Assembly: GCF_002302565.1 (NCBI RefSeq)
Contig: NZ_CP022382.1
Coordinates: 1,063,001-1,127,000, forward strand
Reading direction: 5' to 3'
Origin: Capnocytophaga canimorsus
GTDB lineage: Bacteria; Bacteroidota; Bacteroidia; Flavobacteriales; Flavobacteriaceae
Length of the DNA stretch: 64,000 bases
This document shows, one piece after another, positions 53,818 through 63,044 of this stretch (within the stretch, counting starts at the first letter, position 1; every line of letters starts with the position of its first letter). Position numbers and translations under genes: made by a program. The notes beneath the pieces are model-generated. The model searched no databases, was not told the DNA's origin, and was given only the letters and a program-made list of their open reading frames with translations.

Positions 53818-55296
53818 ATGAGTAAAAACTTAACCAAACGTAGCGAAGATTATTCGAAATGGTATAATGAATTGGTAGTAAAAGCCGAACTTGCTGAAAA
53901 CTCTGGAGTGCGTGGCTGTATGGTAATTAAACCTTACGGATATGCCATTTGGGAAAAAATGCAAGCAGAGCTAGACAGAATGTTTAAAGAAACAGGACAC
54001 GTAAATGCCTACTTCCCTATTTTTGTGCCTCGAAGTTTTTTTGAAGCCGAGGAAAAAAATGCCGAAGGTTTTGCCAAAGAATGTGCCGTAGTTACCCATT
54101 ATAGGCTCAAAACCAACCCCGACGAAAAAGGGAAATTAATGGTTGACCCTGAAGCAAAGTTAGAGGAAGAATTGGTAGTGCGCCCTACCTCTGAGGCCAT
54201 CATTTGGAATACGTATAAAAACTGGATTCAATCGTATCGTGATTTGCCAATACTTATCAATCAGTGGGCGAATGTGGTACGCTGGGAAATGCGTACACGT
54301 TTGTTTTTGCGCACCGCCGAATTTTTATGGCAGGAAGGGCATACGGCTCACGCCAGTAAAGTAGAAGCCATTGAAGAAGCCGAAAAAATGTTGGAGGTTT
54401 ATGCCGAATTTGTTCAGAATTTTATGGCAGTCCCTGTAATTAAAGGACTTAAAACCGAATCAGAACGTTTTGCAGGCGCAGAAGAAACCTATTGTATAGA
54501 AGCACTAATGCAAGATGGGAAAGCACTTCAAGCGGGAACTTCACACTTTTTAGGGCAAAATTTCGCTAAGGCTTTCGATGTAAAATTTGCTTCCAAAGAA
54601 GGAACGCTTGACTATGTTTGGGCAACCTCTTGGGGGGTATCTACCCGACTAATGGGAGCGCTTATTATGACCCATAGTGACGATAATGGTTTGGTACTTC
54701 CACCCAAATTAGCTCCAATTCAAGTAGTTATTATTCCTATTTATAAAGGAGAAGAGCAACTTGAAGCCGTTCGCCAACGTGTATTACCTTTGATGGATGA
54801 ACTCAAAAAACGAGGCATTTCTGTGAAATTTGATGACCGAGATACTCAAAAACCAGGCTTCAAATTCAACGAATACGAGCTTAAAGGAGTGCCTATACGT
54901 TTGGCTATGGGGCAACGCGATTTGGAAAACAATACTTTTGAAGTGGCTCGTAGAGACACCCTTACCAAAGAAACCATTGCCGCCGATGAGGTCGTGACTC
55001 ACATCGAACAGCTACTTGTTGAAATACAAGACAATATATTCAAAAAAGCACTTGATTATCGAGATACTCACATCACGAAAGTAAATAGTTACGCTGAATT
55101 TAAAGAGGTCTTAGAAAATAAAGGTGGATTTGTATTAGCCCATTGGGACGGAACTCCAGAAACCGAGGCTGCTATTCAAGAAGAAACTAAAGCAACCATT
55201 CGTTGTATCCCTTTAGATAGCAAGGTAGAAGATGGAGTATGTGTCTACTCTGGAAAACCTTCAACCCAACGAGTACTTTTCGCAAAAGCCTATTAA
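53818..55296 (+). CDS. proS: Prolyl-tRNA synthetase (type 3-like, without editing insert)
   Basis: A 492-residue class II synthetase that charges tRNA-Pro. It carries motif 1/2 regions ([53 protein letters not shown], the TxE loop) and motif 3 ([31 protein letters not shown]), followed by the anticodon-binding domain and a short C-terminal zinc-type extension. It lacks the large editing insertion of the E. coli-type enzyme, as is normal for this compact form. It is followed by a perfect hairpin terminator. Confidence 0.95.
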   Translation: MSKNLTKRSEDYSKWYNELVVKAELAENSGVRGCMVIKPYGYAIWEKMQAELDRMFKETGHVNAYFPIFVPRSFFEAEEKNAEGFAKECAVVTHYRLKTNPDEKGKLMVDPEAKLEEELVVRPTSEAIIWNTYKNWIQSYRDLPILINQWANVVRWEMRTRLFLRTAEFLWQEGHTAHASKVEAIEEAEKMLEVYAEFVQNFMAVPVIKGLKTESERFAGAEETYCIEALMQDGKALQAGTSHFLGQNFAKAFDVKFASKEGTLDYVWATSWGVSTRLMGALIMTHSDDNGLVLPPKLAPIQVVIIPIYKGEEQLEAVRQRVLPLMDELKKRGISVKFDDRDTQKPGFKFNEYELKGVPIRLAMGQRDLENNTFEVARRDTLTKETIAADEVVTHIEQLLVEIQDNIFKKALDYRDTHITKVNSYAEFKEVLENKGGFVLAHWDGTPETEAAIQEETKATIRCIPLDSKVEDGVCVYSGKPSTQRVLFAKAY

Positions 55297-55316
55297 AGAA
55301 AGACATAAAAACAAGA

Positions 55317-55352
55317 AAAAAAGCTCCTATAATTAGGAGCTTTTTTCTTTTA
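55317..55352. terminator. Bidirectional terminator between proS and the 55.4 kb gene
   Basis: Perfect 13-base stem (AAAAAAGCTCCTA / TAGGAGCTTTTTT, 55317-55346) with a four-base loop, flanked by A and T runs. It lies between the convergent stops at 55296 and 55350. Confidence 0.9.
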
Positions 55353-56792
55353 AGACAATCCTTTTTTATAACCGAACAATCCTTTTTCAGTGATGATTTG
55401 GGCAACCCCTTCAGGTAATAAATCTTCCCAACCTGATTTTCCTTCCTCAATCATTTTGAGAATTTCTTTGGAAAATATATTAAGATGCGCATCATCATAA
55501 TCTTTTATATCTTCTACTTTACCATTGAATTTAAAGAACTTATAAAGTTCTTTCATTCGCGGATGTACTTTTAGATTTTCACTAGTGATGATTTGACCCG
55601 TTTCAGGGTCTTTCATTGGAAAAAGATAAATTTTGATATCTCTGTAAAATAACTTACCAAAAGCCTCCAAAATTCCACCGCTAAGATGTCGGTAATATTT
55701 TTCGTCGAAAATGGCAACTAAGCTATTAACCCCCATTGCCAACCCCATACGTGCACGTGTGTAATTGGAAAAATATTCTACTACCCGATAGTATTCTTTA
55801 AAGTTGGAAATAAGCACTTTTTGTCCTAACGAACATAAAAGCTCTGCTCTATCCATAAAATCGTGTTCATCCAACTCTCCTTCCGAACACAAATTAGAAA
55901 GGGTGATTTCAAAAATAACTTCGGTACGATTCGGGTTTACCTTTTGTTCTTTCAAAAACATCTCCAAGGATTTTTTATACATATCCATATTCACCTTAGT
56001 TACTGGGCGAAAACTTCCTCGAAGCGTTAAAATATTTCTTTTGTAGAGTTGCTCAGCAGGCAAAATATTATTCCCATCAGGACCAAACATAACCGCTTCT
56101 GTCATTTGATTTTTAACCAGTTGCAGACTCATCAAGCGATTATCTACATTTTTAAAACTCGGTCCTGAGAAGTTAATCATATCGATTTCTATTAAATCTT
56201 TATCGATATGGTCATACAAGTATTTGAGCAATTTTTTAGGTTCGTTCGTTTTGTAAAAAGCTCCATAAATAAGATTAACTCCAAGAATACCAAGGGTTTC
56301 TTGTTGTGCTCGTGCTTCAGTTTGGTGGAAACGTATATGTAAGATGATTTCGTTATAATTCCCCTGAGGTTCAGTTTGAAAGCGTAAACCAACCCAACCG
56401 TGTCCTTTGTAGCGTTTTGAAAAATCAATAGTCGCTACGGTATTAGCGTATGAAAAAAACAATTTGTTAGGATGTTTTTCACGTGTCAGTCGAGATTCGA
56501 TGAGCTTAATTTCATAATCAAGCATCTTTTTTAATCGATTTTCAGTCACGTAACGCCCATCGGTTTCCACTCCGTAAACAGCATCGCTAAACTCTTTGTC
56601 ATAAGCACTCATTGCCTTAGCTATAGTTCCTGAAGCAGCACCAGCACGGAAGAAATGCCTCACCGTTTCTTGCCCTGCTCCTATCTCGGCAAATGTTCCA
56701 TAGATGTTCTCGTTAAGATTGATTCTTAACGCCTTAGCTTTAACTGAAGGAATATCTTCAATATCTCGATCGCCTTGGATAATTACGCTCAT
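55350..56792 (-). CDS. Conserved flavobacterial protein of unknown function
   Basis: A 480-residue soluble protein without signal peptide or membrane helix. It starts MSVIIQGDRDIEDIPSVKAKALRINLNENIYGTFAEIGAGQETVRHFFRAG. It is conserved across Flavobacteria as far as I recall, often carrying misleading transferred labels (nicotinate-nucleotide adenylyltransferase or TonB receptor). I see neither the HxGH nucleotidyltransferase motif nor a TonB box. The middle reads EIDMINFSGPSFKNVDNRLMSLQLVKNQMTEAVMFGPDGNN. Its function cannot be assigned from the sequence. Confidence 0.7.
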   Translation of the reverse strand: MSVIIQGDRDIEDIPSVKAKALRINLNENIYGTFAEIGAGQETVRHFFRAGAASGTIAKAMSAYDKEFSDAVYGVETDGRYVTENRLKKMLDYEIKLIESRLTREKHPNKLFFSYANTVATIDFSKRYKGHGWVGLRFQTEPQGNYNEIILHIRFHQTEARAQQETLGILGVNLIYGAFYKTNEPKKLLKYLYDHIDKDLIEIDMINFSGPSFKNVDNRLMSLQLVKNQMTEAVMFGPDGNNILPAEQLYKRNILTLRGSFRPVTKVNMDMYKKSLEMFLKEQKVNPNRTEVIFEITLSNLCSEGELDEHDFMDRAELLCSLGQKVLISNFKEYYRVVEYFSNYTRARMGLAMGVNSLVAIFDEKYYRHLSGGILEAFGKLFYRDIKIYLFPMKDPETGQIITSENLKVHPRMKELYKFFKFNGKVEDIKDYDDAHLNIFSKEILKMIEEGKSGWEDLLPEGVAQIITEKGLFGYKKGLS

Positions 56793-56895
56793 TTTCTGGT
56801 TGTTTTAATGATTTTTTAAAGGCACAAATCAATTGAAAGTAAAATTGATTTCAGATTGTTTTCTACAAAAATAATGTTTTCCAAAAGAAAAATCC

Positions 56896-56903
56896 TATAT
56901 TTG
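56896..56903 (+). promoter_or_regulatory. -7 promoter element (TATATTTG) for the MBL-fold gene
   Basis: TATATTTG matches TAnnTTTG and lies 17 bases before the TTG start at 56921, giving a near-leaderless transcript. Confidence 0.5.
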
Positions 56904-56920
56904 ACCATAAATTTTACATT

Positions 56921-57682
56921 TTGAAAATCACTTTTTTAGGCACAGGAACTTCGCAAGGAATTCCCGTTATAGGTAGCGATCATCCAGTAAGTTTAAGTAA
57001 CGATTTTAAAGACAAAAGATTGAGGACTTCAGCCTTAATCTCTTGGGATAACGTTAATGTAGTTATTGATTGTGGTCCTGACTTTAGGCAACAGATGCTC
57101 ACCAATCAAATAACTCATTTAGAAGGAATTCTTTTTACTCACGAACACGCTGACCATACGGCGGGCATTGATGATATTCGTCCCTTTGTTTTTAAGCAAG
57201 GAGATATGCCTATTTATGGTTTACCTCGAGTAATCGGCGAATTAAAAAAGCGTTTCGAGTATATTTTTCAAACTGAAAATAGGTATCCTGGAGCGCCTTC
57301 GGTGTGTGTGCATAAAGTAGAAACTGATAGCTTTAAAGTCTGCGGAAAAACCATTATCCCTATAGCGATAAAACACGGCGAACTTCCTATTTTGGGGTAT
57401 CGGATAGGCGATTTGGCATATATCACTGATGCTAAAACAATTATACAAGAAGAGATGGATAAACTGAAAAACCTTAAAGTATTAGTATTAAACTGTTTAC
57501 GTAAAGAACCCCATCCTACACATTTAAATTTGGAAGAAGCCTTAGCCATCATAGAAAAGTTAAAACCTGAAAAAACGTATTTTACACATATTAGTCAAGC
57601 TTTTGGATTTCACGAAGAAGTATCAAAAACGCTCCCAAAAAATGTATTTTTGGCGTATGATAATTTGGTAGTAGAAATTTGA
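56921..57682 (+). CDS. MBL-fold metallohydrolase (PhnP/RNase Z-like)
   Basis: A 253-residue metallo-beta-lactamase-fold hydrolase. The start is TTG at 56921, where the conserved protein begins (MKITFLGTGTSQGIPVIG). Metal ligands are in LFTHEHADHTAGIDDIRPF (the HxHxDH motif), with ITDAKTI (Asp) and YFTHISQAFGFHEEV (His) later. The order is that of the PhnP-type phosphodiesterases. The natural substrate is unknown and no phn genes are near. The gene stands alone, convergent with rimM at a 5-base gap. Confidence 0.88.
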   Translation: MKITFLGTGTSQGIPVIGSDHPVSLSNDFKDKRLRTSALISWDNVNVVIDCGPDFRQQMLTNQITHLEGILFTHEHADHTAGIDDIRPFVFKQGDMPIYGLPRVIGELKKRFEYIFQTENRYPGAPSVCVHKVETDSFKVCGKTIIPIAIKHGELPILGYRIGDLAYITDAKTIIQEEMDKLKNLKVLVLNCLRKEPHPTHLNLEEALAIIEKLKPEKTYFTHISQAFGFHEEVSKTLPKNVFLAYDNLVVEI

Positions 57683-57687
57683 TTTCT

Positions 57688-58215
57688 CTATTCTAGATAC
57701 AAATCTATCAAACCTTCGGGGGTTTGTACAACAATAGTTTTATTCTTACGATTGACTTCTACTAAAAAATCGTCATTCATCGGGATGAGAATTTGCTTTC
57801 CGTCTCTTTCTATCTCAAAAAGGGCTTGTGAGGTAGTGTCATTAACACCTACAATAGTACCAACCTCTCCGTAATGAACATCTTTTACGGTAAAGCCAAT
57901 AACTTCGTGGAAATAAAACTGATTTCCAGAAAGTTTAGGTAAAAACGAAAGAGGTAAGTACAACTTATGTTTCATAAGCGCTTCTGCATCAGCCTCTGAT
58001 GAAACATCTTCAAATTTCATACGGAGCAAGTCCGATTTATGTAGCGAACATTTTTCAATAAAAAAAGGAACCGGTTTTCCGCCCAAAGCGATAAAAACCG
58101 ATTCCATATTTTCGTAAATTTCAGGGTCGTCCGAGTCTAACTTAACCAAAACTTCCCCTTTGAAGCTAAATTTTGATACAATTGTCCCTATAAAGAAGCA
58201 ATCTTTCAAATTCAT
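57688..58215 (-). CDS. rimM: 16S rRNA maturation factor RimM
   Basis: A 175-residue ribosome-maturation protein that binds S19 and helps form the 30S head. The start is better placed at ATG 58215 (MNLKDCFFIGTIVSKFSFKGEVLVKLD) than at the TTG two codons before. The two PRC-barrel-like halves contain KCSLHKSDLLRMKFEDVSSEADAEALMKHKLYLP and FTVKDVHYGEVGTIVGVNDTTSQALFEI...ILIPMNDDFL. It is 6 bases downstream of the rpsP stop, in the conserved rpsP-rimM pairing. Confidence 0.95.
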   Translation of the reverse strand: MNLKDCFFIGTIVSKFSFKGEVLVKLDSDDPEIYENMESVFIALGGKPVPFFIEKCSLHKSDLLRMKFEDVSSEADAEALMKHKLYLPLSFLPKLSGNQFYFHEVIGFTVKDVHYGEVGTIVGVNDTTSQALFEIERDGKQILIPMNDDFLVEVNRKNKTIVVQTPEGLIDLYLE

Positions 58216-58221
58216 AATCAA

Positions 58222-58740
58222 TTAAGCCTCAGTTTCGTTTTTTTCTTCTGTTGCTTCTTCAGCAGCAGCCTCTTCACTTGCAGCAGCTTGGGCTTGAGCA
58301 GCAGCATTTTTACGTTTTTCGTTAGCTTCTTTCTCAGCAGCTAATGCTTTGGCTTTGGCTTCAGTTTTTACTTTTGCCAATTCCTCTTGTTTAGAAGAAA
58401 TTTTTCCTGTTTTTTCTTCCAACCAAGCATTGAATTTAGCTTCAACTTGCTCCAAAGTTAAAGCACCTTTGGCAACTCCACCAAGCAAGTGATGTTTAAG
58501 CAACACCCCTTTGTAAGAAAGAATACGACGTGCTGTTTCGGAAGGCTGTGCTCCGTTTTGCAACCATTTTACTGATGCATCAACATTTAAGTCGATTTGA
58601 GCAGGATTGGTATTAGGATTGTAAGTTCCTAATTTTTCAAGAAATTTACCGTCTCTTTTTGCACGAGAATCGGCAGCTACTACCCAGTAGAAAGGTTTTC
58701 CTTTTTTACCGTGTCTTTGTAATCTGATTTTTACAGGCAT
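58222..58740 (-). CDS. rpsP: 30S ribosomal protein S16 with long C-terminal extension
   Basis: The first 80 or so residues are canonical S16 (MPVKIRLQRHGKKGKPFYWVVAADSRAKRDGKFLEKLGTYNPN). The protein then continues for about 90 residues past the usual end, with a Lys/Glu/Ala-rich helical tail (QVEAKFNAWLEEKTGKISSKQEELAKVKTEAKAKALAAEKEANEK ... EEAAAEEATEEKNETEA). Such tails are known from other Bacteroidota S16. The gene leads the rpsP-rimM operon, behind a leader hairpin and -7 element. Confidence 0.97.
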   Translation of the reverse strand: MPVKIRLQRHGKKGKPFYWVVAADSRAKRDGKFLEKLGTYNPNTNPAQIDLNVDASVKWLQNGAQPSETARRILSYKGVLLKHHLLGGVAKGALTLEQVEAKFNAWLEEKTGKISSKQEELAKVKTEAKAKALAAEKEANEKRKNAAAQAQAAASEEAAAEEATEEKNETEA

Positions 58741-59116
58741 ACGATTAAATTTTTGAGGTTCTCGACCTCGGTTATTAATTATTTAATTATCAAGGGGCAA
58801 ATATACGTATATTTTTGTATTCTGAAAGAAAAACATTTTTAAATTTTAGGTCTAAAACACCTGAATCATATTTTTAAGAGTTATTATGATAGTTTAAACC
58901 ACATAAAAACACCGTTTTTTCTATGTTTTTTTTTATAACCTAAAGCTTATTTTACGAAATGTAACAAAAGAATTAACCGTTAATCGTTTTGTGTATTTCG
59001 CCTTAATGTTAATCGCTTACAAAGATAAACATAAATAAAATCAGATATAACCCAAAAAGCCTCCACAAAAAAATAAAATTCATTTGTAAAGGCTTGATTT
59101 TTAACTAAAATAGCTA
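58741..59116. other. 376-base intergenic region upstream of rpsP
   Basis: No gene supported. It holds the rpsP leader with a small hairpin (58755-58769), a -7 element (58798-58805 on the minus strand) and AT-rich DNA of no recognised structure up to the Cys-rich gene stop. Confidence 0.6.
58755..58805 (-). promoter_or_regulatory. rpsP promoter and leader hairpin
   Basis: On the minus strand the -7 element TATATTTG (58798-58805) is followed by a leader of about 50 bases with a small hairpin, GAGGT-CGAGA-ACCTC, at 58755-58769, ending 14 bases before the rpsP ATG. It may affect translation of rpsP, but this is an inference. Confidence 0.45.
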
Positions 59117-59551
59117 TTAGGATTTTTTACAGCAAGATTTTTTGCCTTTTGCTTGTGAAGTACTACAGGCTTTTTTATCCTTGTCACAAGACTTTCCTTC
59201 TTTTTTAGAACAACACGATTTTTTATCCTTGTCACAAGATTTTGACTCTTCTTTACTTTTTTTAGAGCAGCACGATTTTTTACCTACTTGCTTTCCGTAG
59301 ATTTTCTCATATTCAGCGTATTGCTCGGCTGATAAAATCGTTTTGAATTCCGCTTGGAAATTAGCTTTCGAATCTTTGTCATTAAGAGTACATTTTTGAT
59401 AAAGTGCCTCCACCTTTTGTTTTTGGTCGGCAGTGAGCGATAACTCTTTAGCCAATTTTTCTACTTTGGTTTTACTACATTCTTGTGCATTAGCATTCCA
59501 TACAAACAAAGCTAAAGCAATCACGATAAAATTAAACATTTTTTTCATCAC
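59117..59551 (-). CDS. Secreted Cys-rich, CpxP/LTXXQ-like protein with repetitive Cys-Lys tail
   Basis: A 144-residue exported protein (signal MMKKMFNFIVIALALFVWNANA). The middle (KVEKLAKELSLTADQKQKVEALYQKC and LSAEQYAEYEKIYG) resembles Spy/CpxP-type helical metal- and stress-responsive proteins. The last 50 residues are repeats of the type SCCSKK and SCDKDKKSC, with nine Cys residues and many Lys. The Cys pairs suggest a metal-binding or storage role in the periplasm. The family is not one I recognise, and the partner genes next to it (comF) do not help. Confidence 0.7.
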   Translation of the reverse strand: MMKKMFNFIVIALALFVWNANAQECSKTKVEKLAKELSLTADQKQKVEALYQKCTLNDKDSKANFQAEFKTILSAEQYAEYEKIYGKQVGKKSCCSKKSKEESKSCDKDKKSCCSKKEGKSCDKDKKACSTSQAKGKKSCCKKS

Positions 59552-59609
59552 ATATATAATTAAAAATTAAACTCATTGCTTGGGTTAGACTTTTCTTTAC
59601 ATAAAAGGT

Positions 59610-60302
59610 TTAATCTTCCTTATTGGCATACGCCATAGAAACTACGCCCATTTTAACGCCTTCCTCTTGGGTTAGCTCACGATAGCAACTCTCTACAGTA
59701 GCTCCGGTGGTTATCAAATCATCTACTAAAAGCACCCTTTTATGCATTATCTTTTCAGGATTCTTCACCGAAAAAATATTTTGGCTATTTGCAACACGCT
59801 GAAAGAGATTTTTACGAGTTTGTGAGGTATTTGCTCGAATTTTAACAAGCACATCATCAACATATTCCGCTTGTAACTTTTGTGCCAACTGCTTACCAAA
59901 AAGAGCGACCTGATTATACCCACGCAAACGTTCTTTTTCAGGATGCAAAGGAACGGGCACCACCACTTGTGTTTGCCTAAAAACAGCCTCATCACTTAAT
60001 TTTTCTCCTAACCAACTTCCCAGCCAAGCGCCTATTTGCTCATTGCCCTTGTACTTAAGTTGATGAATTAGTTTTTGTACCACCCCTTCCTTGTGAAAAT
60101 AAAGTAGAGAGGTCGCTCCATACAAATCACATCTCCCGTAGAATTTTTTCATCAACGGATTGTTCAAAAAGGAATGAAATCGTGTTTCAGGTAATTGGTT
60201 TCTGCAAAAAACACATAAAAAAGCCTCTTTTCTCATTAAAACACAACCACACCCAGAACAATAACTCGGAAAAACAACCGATATTAGCTCTCGCAAAAAC
60301 AT
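59610..60302 (-). CDS. comF: ComF-family phosphoribosyltransferase-like protein
   Basis: A 230-residue protein with the N-terminal CSGCGCVLMRKEAFLCVFC zinc knuckle (about residues 15-33), PVPLHPEKERLRGYNQ and the PRPP-binding loop VLLVDDLITTGATVESC (about residues 190-206). ComF proteins act in DNA uptake in naturally competent bacteria, but many have unknown or DNA-repair-related roles elsewhere. Start is ATG 60302; the family length is normal. It is upstream of the Cys-rich gene on the same strand (58-base gap) and divergent from glyS. Confidence 0.88.
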   Translation of the reverse strand: MFLRELISVVFPSYCSGCGCVLMRKEAFLCVFCRNQLPETRFHSFLNNPLMKKFYGRCDLYGATSLLYFHKEGVVQKLIHQLKYKGNEQIGAWLGSWLGEKLSDEAVFRQTQVVVPVPLHPEKERLRGYNQVALFGKQLAQKLQAEYVDDVLVKIRANTSQTRKNLFQRVANSQNIFSVKNPEKIMHKRVLLVDDLITTGATVESCYRELTQEEGVKMGVVSMAYANKED

Positions 60303-60441
60303 CCTTTGGCAAATATTTCGCGCAATATAGTCCTTTTTGTCAAATATATTAAGTAAATTTGTCGCTTTAACGCATTTTTCACCAAATGAATGCTATAACT
60401 AACGTAAAAACTGAGTAATAAGAGCATTAACTTAAAAAACT

Positions 60442-61986
60442 ATGATAAATCAAGAGGATTTTTTTAAAAAAGTGATTTCTCACGCAAAAGAATACGGATA
60501 TATATTCCAATCAAGTGAAATTTATGATGGGCTAAGTGCCGTTTATGATTATGGGCAAAATGGTGTTGAGCTGAAAAAAAATATCCGTGAGTATTGGTGG
60601 AAAGCAATGGTACAAATGAACGAAAACATTGTAGGAATTGATGCTGCCATCTTTATGCACCCCACCACGTGGAAAGCGTCAGGACACGTAGATGCATTCA
60701 ATGACCCTTTAATCGATAATAAAGATTCTAAAAAAAGATACCGAGCGGATGTTTTGGTAGAAGATTATGTTGCCAAAATTGAAGCCAAAATTGAAAAAGA
60801 GGTAGCAAAAGCCGAAAAACGCTTCGGAGAAGCATTTGATAAAGAACAGTTTATCACAACCAATGCTCGTGTACTTGAATATAAAAACCAAGCTGATGCT
60901 ATTTTGAAGCGTTTGGCAAAATCGCTTGAAAATGAAGATTTAGCAGATGTAAAAGCCTTAATTGAAGAACTGGAAATTGCTTGTCCTGAATCGGGTTCAA
61001 AAAATTGGACAGATGTAAAGCAATTCAACTTGATGTTCGGAACAAAACTCGGGGCAACTGCCGACACTGCAATGGATTTGTACCTTCGCCCTGAAACAGC
61101 ACAAGGGATTTTTGTTAATTTCTTGAACGTACAAAAAACAGGACGTATGAAAATTCCGTTTGGAATTGCTCAAACTGGAAAAGCTTTTCGTAATGAGATA
61201 GTTGCACGTCAGTTTATTTTCCGTATGCGTGAGTTTGAACAAATGGAAATGCAGTTTTTCATCAAACCAGGAACTCAAAAAGAATGGTACGAACATTGGA
61301 AAGAAGCCCGACTCAAATGGCATTTGTCATTAGGAATGGGGAGCGAAAATTATCGTTTCCACGACCACGAAAAATTAGCACATTATGCCGATGCAGCTTG
61401 TGATATTGAATTCCGTTTTCCGTTCGGTTTCAAGGAGTTAGAAGGAATCCACTCACGTACTGATTTCGATTTAGGAAACCACGAAAAATATTCAGGAAAA
61501 AAATTACAATACTTTGACCCAGAGGAAAATAAAAGTTACGTTCCGTATGTGTTGGAAACCTCTATCGGACTAGACAGAATGTTCTTGGCGGTGCTTTCAA
61601 ATTCTTTACAAGAAGAAACCTTGGAAGGTGGTGACACACGTACTGTACTTCGTCTTCCTTTTGTATTAGCTCCCACCAAAGTAGCTGTACTTCCGTTACT
61701 TAAAAAAGACGGACTACCAGAAATCGCTCGTGAAATTATAGATGAACTGAAATTTGATTTTAGTGTTTCTTACGATGAGAAAGATGCTGTTGGGCGTCGC
61801 TATCGTAGGCAAGATGCGGCTGGAACGCCTTTCTGTATTACCGTTGACCATCAAACCAAAGAAGACCAGACGGTTACGTTACGTCATCGCGATACAATGG
61901 AGCAAATTCGCATTCCAATATCAGAGCTGAGAAGTGTTATTTCTAAAGAAGTAGATATGCGGAATTGGTTAAAAAAACAATTTTAA
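60442..61986 (+). CDS. glyS: Glycyl-tRNA synthetase (homodimeric type)
   Basis: A 514-residue class II synthetase of the eukaryotic/Gram-positive-like dimer type. Motifs include SSEIYDGLSAVYDYGQNGVELKKNIREYWW, LRPETAQGIFVNF, PFGIAQTGKAFRNEIVARQFIFRMREFEQMEMQFF (motif 2 with the Arg residues), and ETSIGLDRMFLAVL (motif 3), followed by the anticodon-binding domain (VLAPTKVAVLPLLKK ... GRRYRRQDAAGTPFCITVDHQT). It charges tRNA-Gly. Start is ATG 60442, and the gene appears monocistronic. Confidence 0.97.
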   Translation: MINQEDFFKKVISHAKEYGYIFQSSEIYDGLSAVYDYGQNGVELKKNIREYWWKAMVQMNENIVGIDAAIFMHPTTWKASGHVDAFNDPLIDNKDSKKRYRADVLVEDYVAKIEAKIEKEVAKAEKRFGEAFDKEQFITTNARVLEYKNQADAILKRLAKSLENEDLADVKALIEELEIACPESGSKNWTDVKQFNLMFGTKLGATADTAMDLYLRPETAQGIFVNFLNVQKTGRMKIPFGIAQTGKAFRNEIVARQFIFRMREFEQMEMQFFIKPGTQKEWYEHWKEARLKWHLSLGMGSENYRFHDHEKLAHYADAACDIEFRFPFGFKELEGIHSRTDFDLGNHEKYSGKKLQYFDPEENKSYVPYVLETSIGLDRMFLAVLSNSLQEETLEGGDTRTVLRLPFVLAPTKVAVLPLLKKDGLPEIAREIIDELKFDFSVSYDEKDAVGRRYRRQDAAGTPFCITVDHQTKEDQTVTLRHRDTMEQIRIPISELRSVISKEVDMRNWLKKQF

Positions 61987-62209
61987 TCAAGAACAACATC
62001 AATATATTTAAAATCAATTGTTTATAAGTAAAAATCAAAACTCAAAAAGTTAAGGTGTGTTAATTTTATATTTTATTTAACTTTTATTTCTAATTTAGCA
62101 TCGTGAAAGAACTCTTAAAAATTAACTAAACATTAAGATAAAAATCTTTTACTAATCACCAGGTTTGATTATACATATAACACTTTGTTAAACTTAAAAT
62201 GAGAAGGTT

Positions 62210-62929
62210 ATGATTTACAAAACAAACTACAACGAACAGGAAGACTTTCAGGCAGATGTAAAGAATCCGTTTGCAGATTCAAATGCTCCTAAACAAAAAA
62301 GTGGTGTAGTGAAACCCGTACCTGTTGATCGTGAAGTGGTTTGGGATAAGACCAAAACCCTAATCAGTAAAACTGATAAATTTGGGAATATTGAATACGC
62401 AAATGATGCTTTTATTGAAGTTTCTTCTTATGAGGATTTTGAGTTGATGTCTCAGCCGCATAGTATTATCCGCCACCCAGATATGCCAAGGGTAATCTTT
62501 AAAATTCTGTGGGACAATCTCAAAGCTAAGAAAAATTTTCACGCCATCATTAAAAATATGGCTAAAACGGGGCGATACTACTGGGTAATTACCAATTTTG
62601 AAATCAAAAAAGATGAAGCTGATAACATTATTGGTTACGTAGGGTACCGCAAATCTGTAGCTGAAAGCGTAATTCGTGAGCATATTGAGCCACTATACAA
62701 GCGACTTCTTAAAATTGAGGAAGTTAATGGATTGGATGCCAGTGAGAAATACTTTTTAGGATATTTAGAAGAAAAAGAAACCTCTTATTATCAATTCATT
62801 GCTAACTTATTAAAACAAGCTGAAGAAGGCGAGACAGCTTCTGTAGAAACAGAAGAAGTTCCTGAAGAAGGCGATGCTAAAGACGTAAAAGCAACAACAA
62901 AAGGTTTTTTTGCAAGATTTTTTTCATAG
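62210..62929 (+). CDS. PAS-domain protein (Aer-like sensor without methyl-accepting domain)
   Basis: A 239-residue soluble protein. Residues about 45-155 form a PAS domain that resembles the FAD-binding aerotaxis sensor PAS: TLISKTDKFGNIEYANDAFIEVSSY, PHSIIRHPDMPRVIFKILWDNLKAKKNFHAIIKN, and GRYYWVITNFEIKKDEADNIIGYVGYRKSV. A helical linker follows, then an acidic segment (EEGETASVETEEVPEEGDAKDV) and a short hydrophobic end (KGFFARFFS). No membrane helix or MCP signalling domain is present, so its output is unknown. It is followed by a strong terminator. Confidence 0.8.
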   Translation: MIYKTNYNEQEDFQADVKNPFADSNAPKQKSGVVKPVPVDREVVWDKTKTLISKTDKFGNIEYANDAFIEVSSYEDFELMSQPHSIIRHPDMPRVIFKILWDNLKAKKNFHAIIKNMAKTGRYYWVITNFEIKKDEADNIIGYVGYRKSVAESVIREHIEPLYKRLLKIEEVNGLDASEKYFLGYLEEKETSYYQFIANLLKQAEEGETASVETEEVPEEGDAKDVKATTKGFFARFFS

Positions 62930-62951
62930 ATAGATTTTAAGTTAAGTTTGA

Positions 62952-62992
62952 GAAGGTGCCTAAAATGCTTATTTTAGGCACTTTCTTATTTT
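62952..62992 (+). terminator. Terminator after the PAS gene
   Basis: A 15-base stem (GAAGGTGCCTAAAAT / ATTTTAGGCACTTTC, one G-T pair) with a GCTT loop, then TTATTTTT. It starts 23 bases after the stop. Confidence 0.85.
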
Positions 62993-63016
62993 TAACTGTC
63001 AAAATAAAAAAATCAG

Positions 63017-63024
63017 TAATTTTG
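63017..63024 (+). promoter_or_regulatory. -7 promoter element (TAATTTTG) for the copper-type ATPase gene
   Basis: TAATTTTG matches TAnnTTTG and is 20 bases before the ATG at 63045. A TTG at the right spacing was not seen clearly. No copper-box operator was recognised. Confidence 0.4.
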
Positions 63025-63044
63025 TAGAATAAAAACAATAAACT

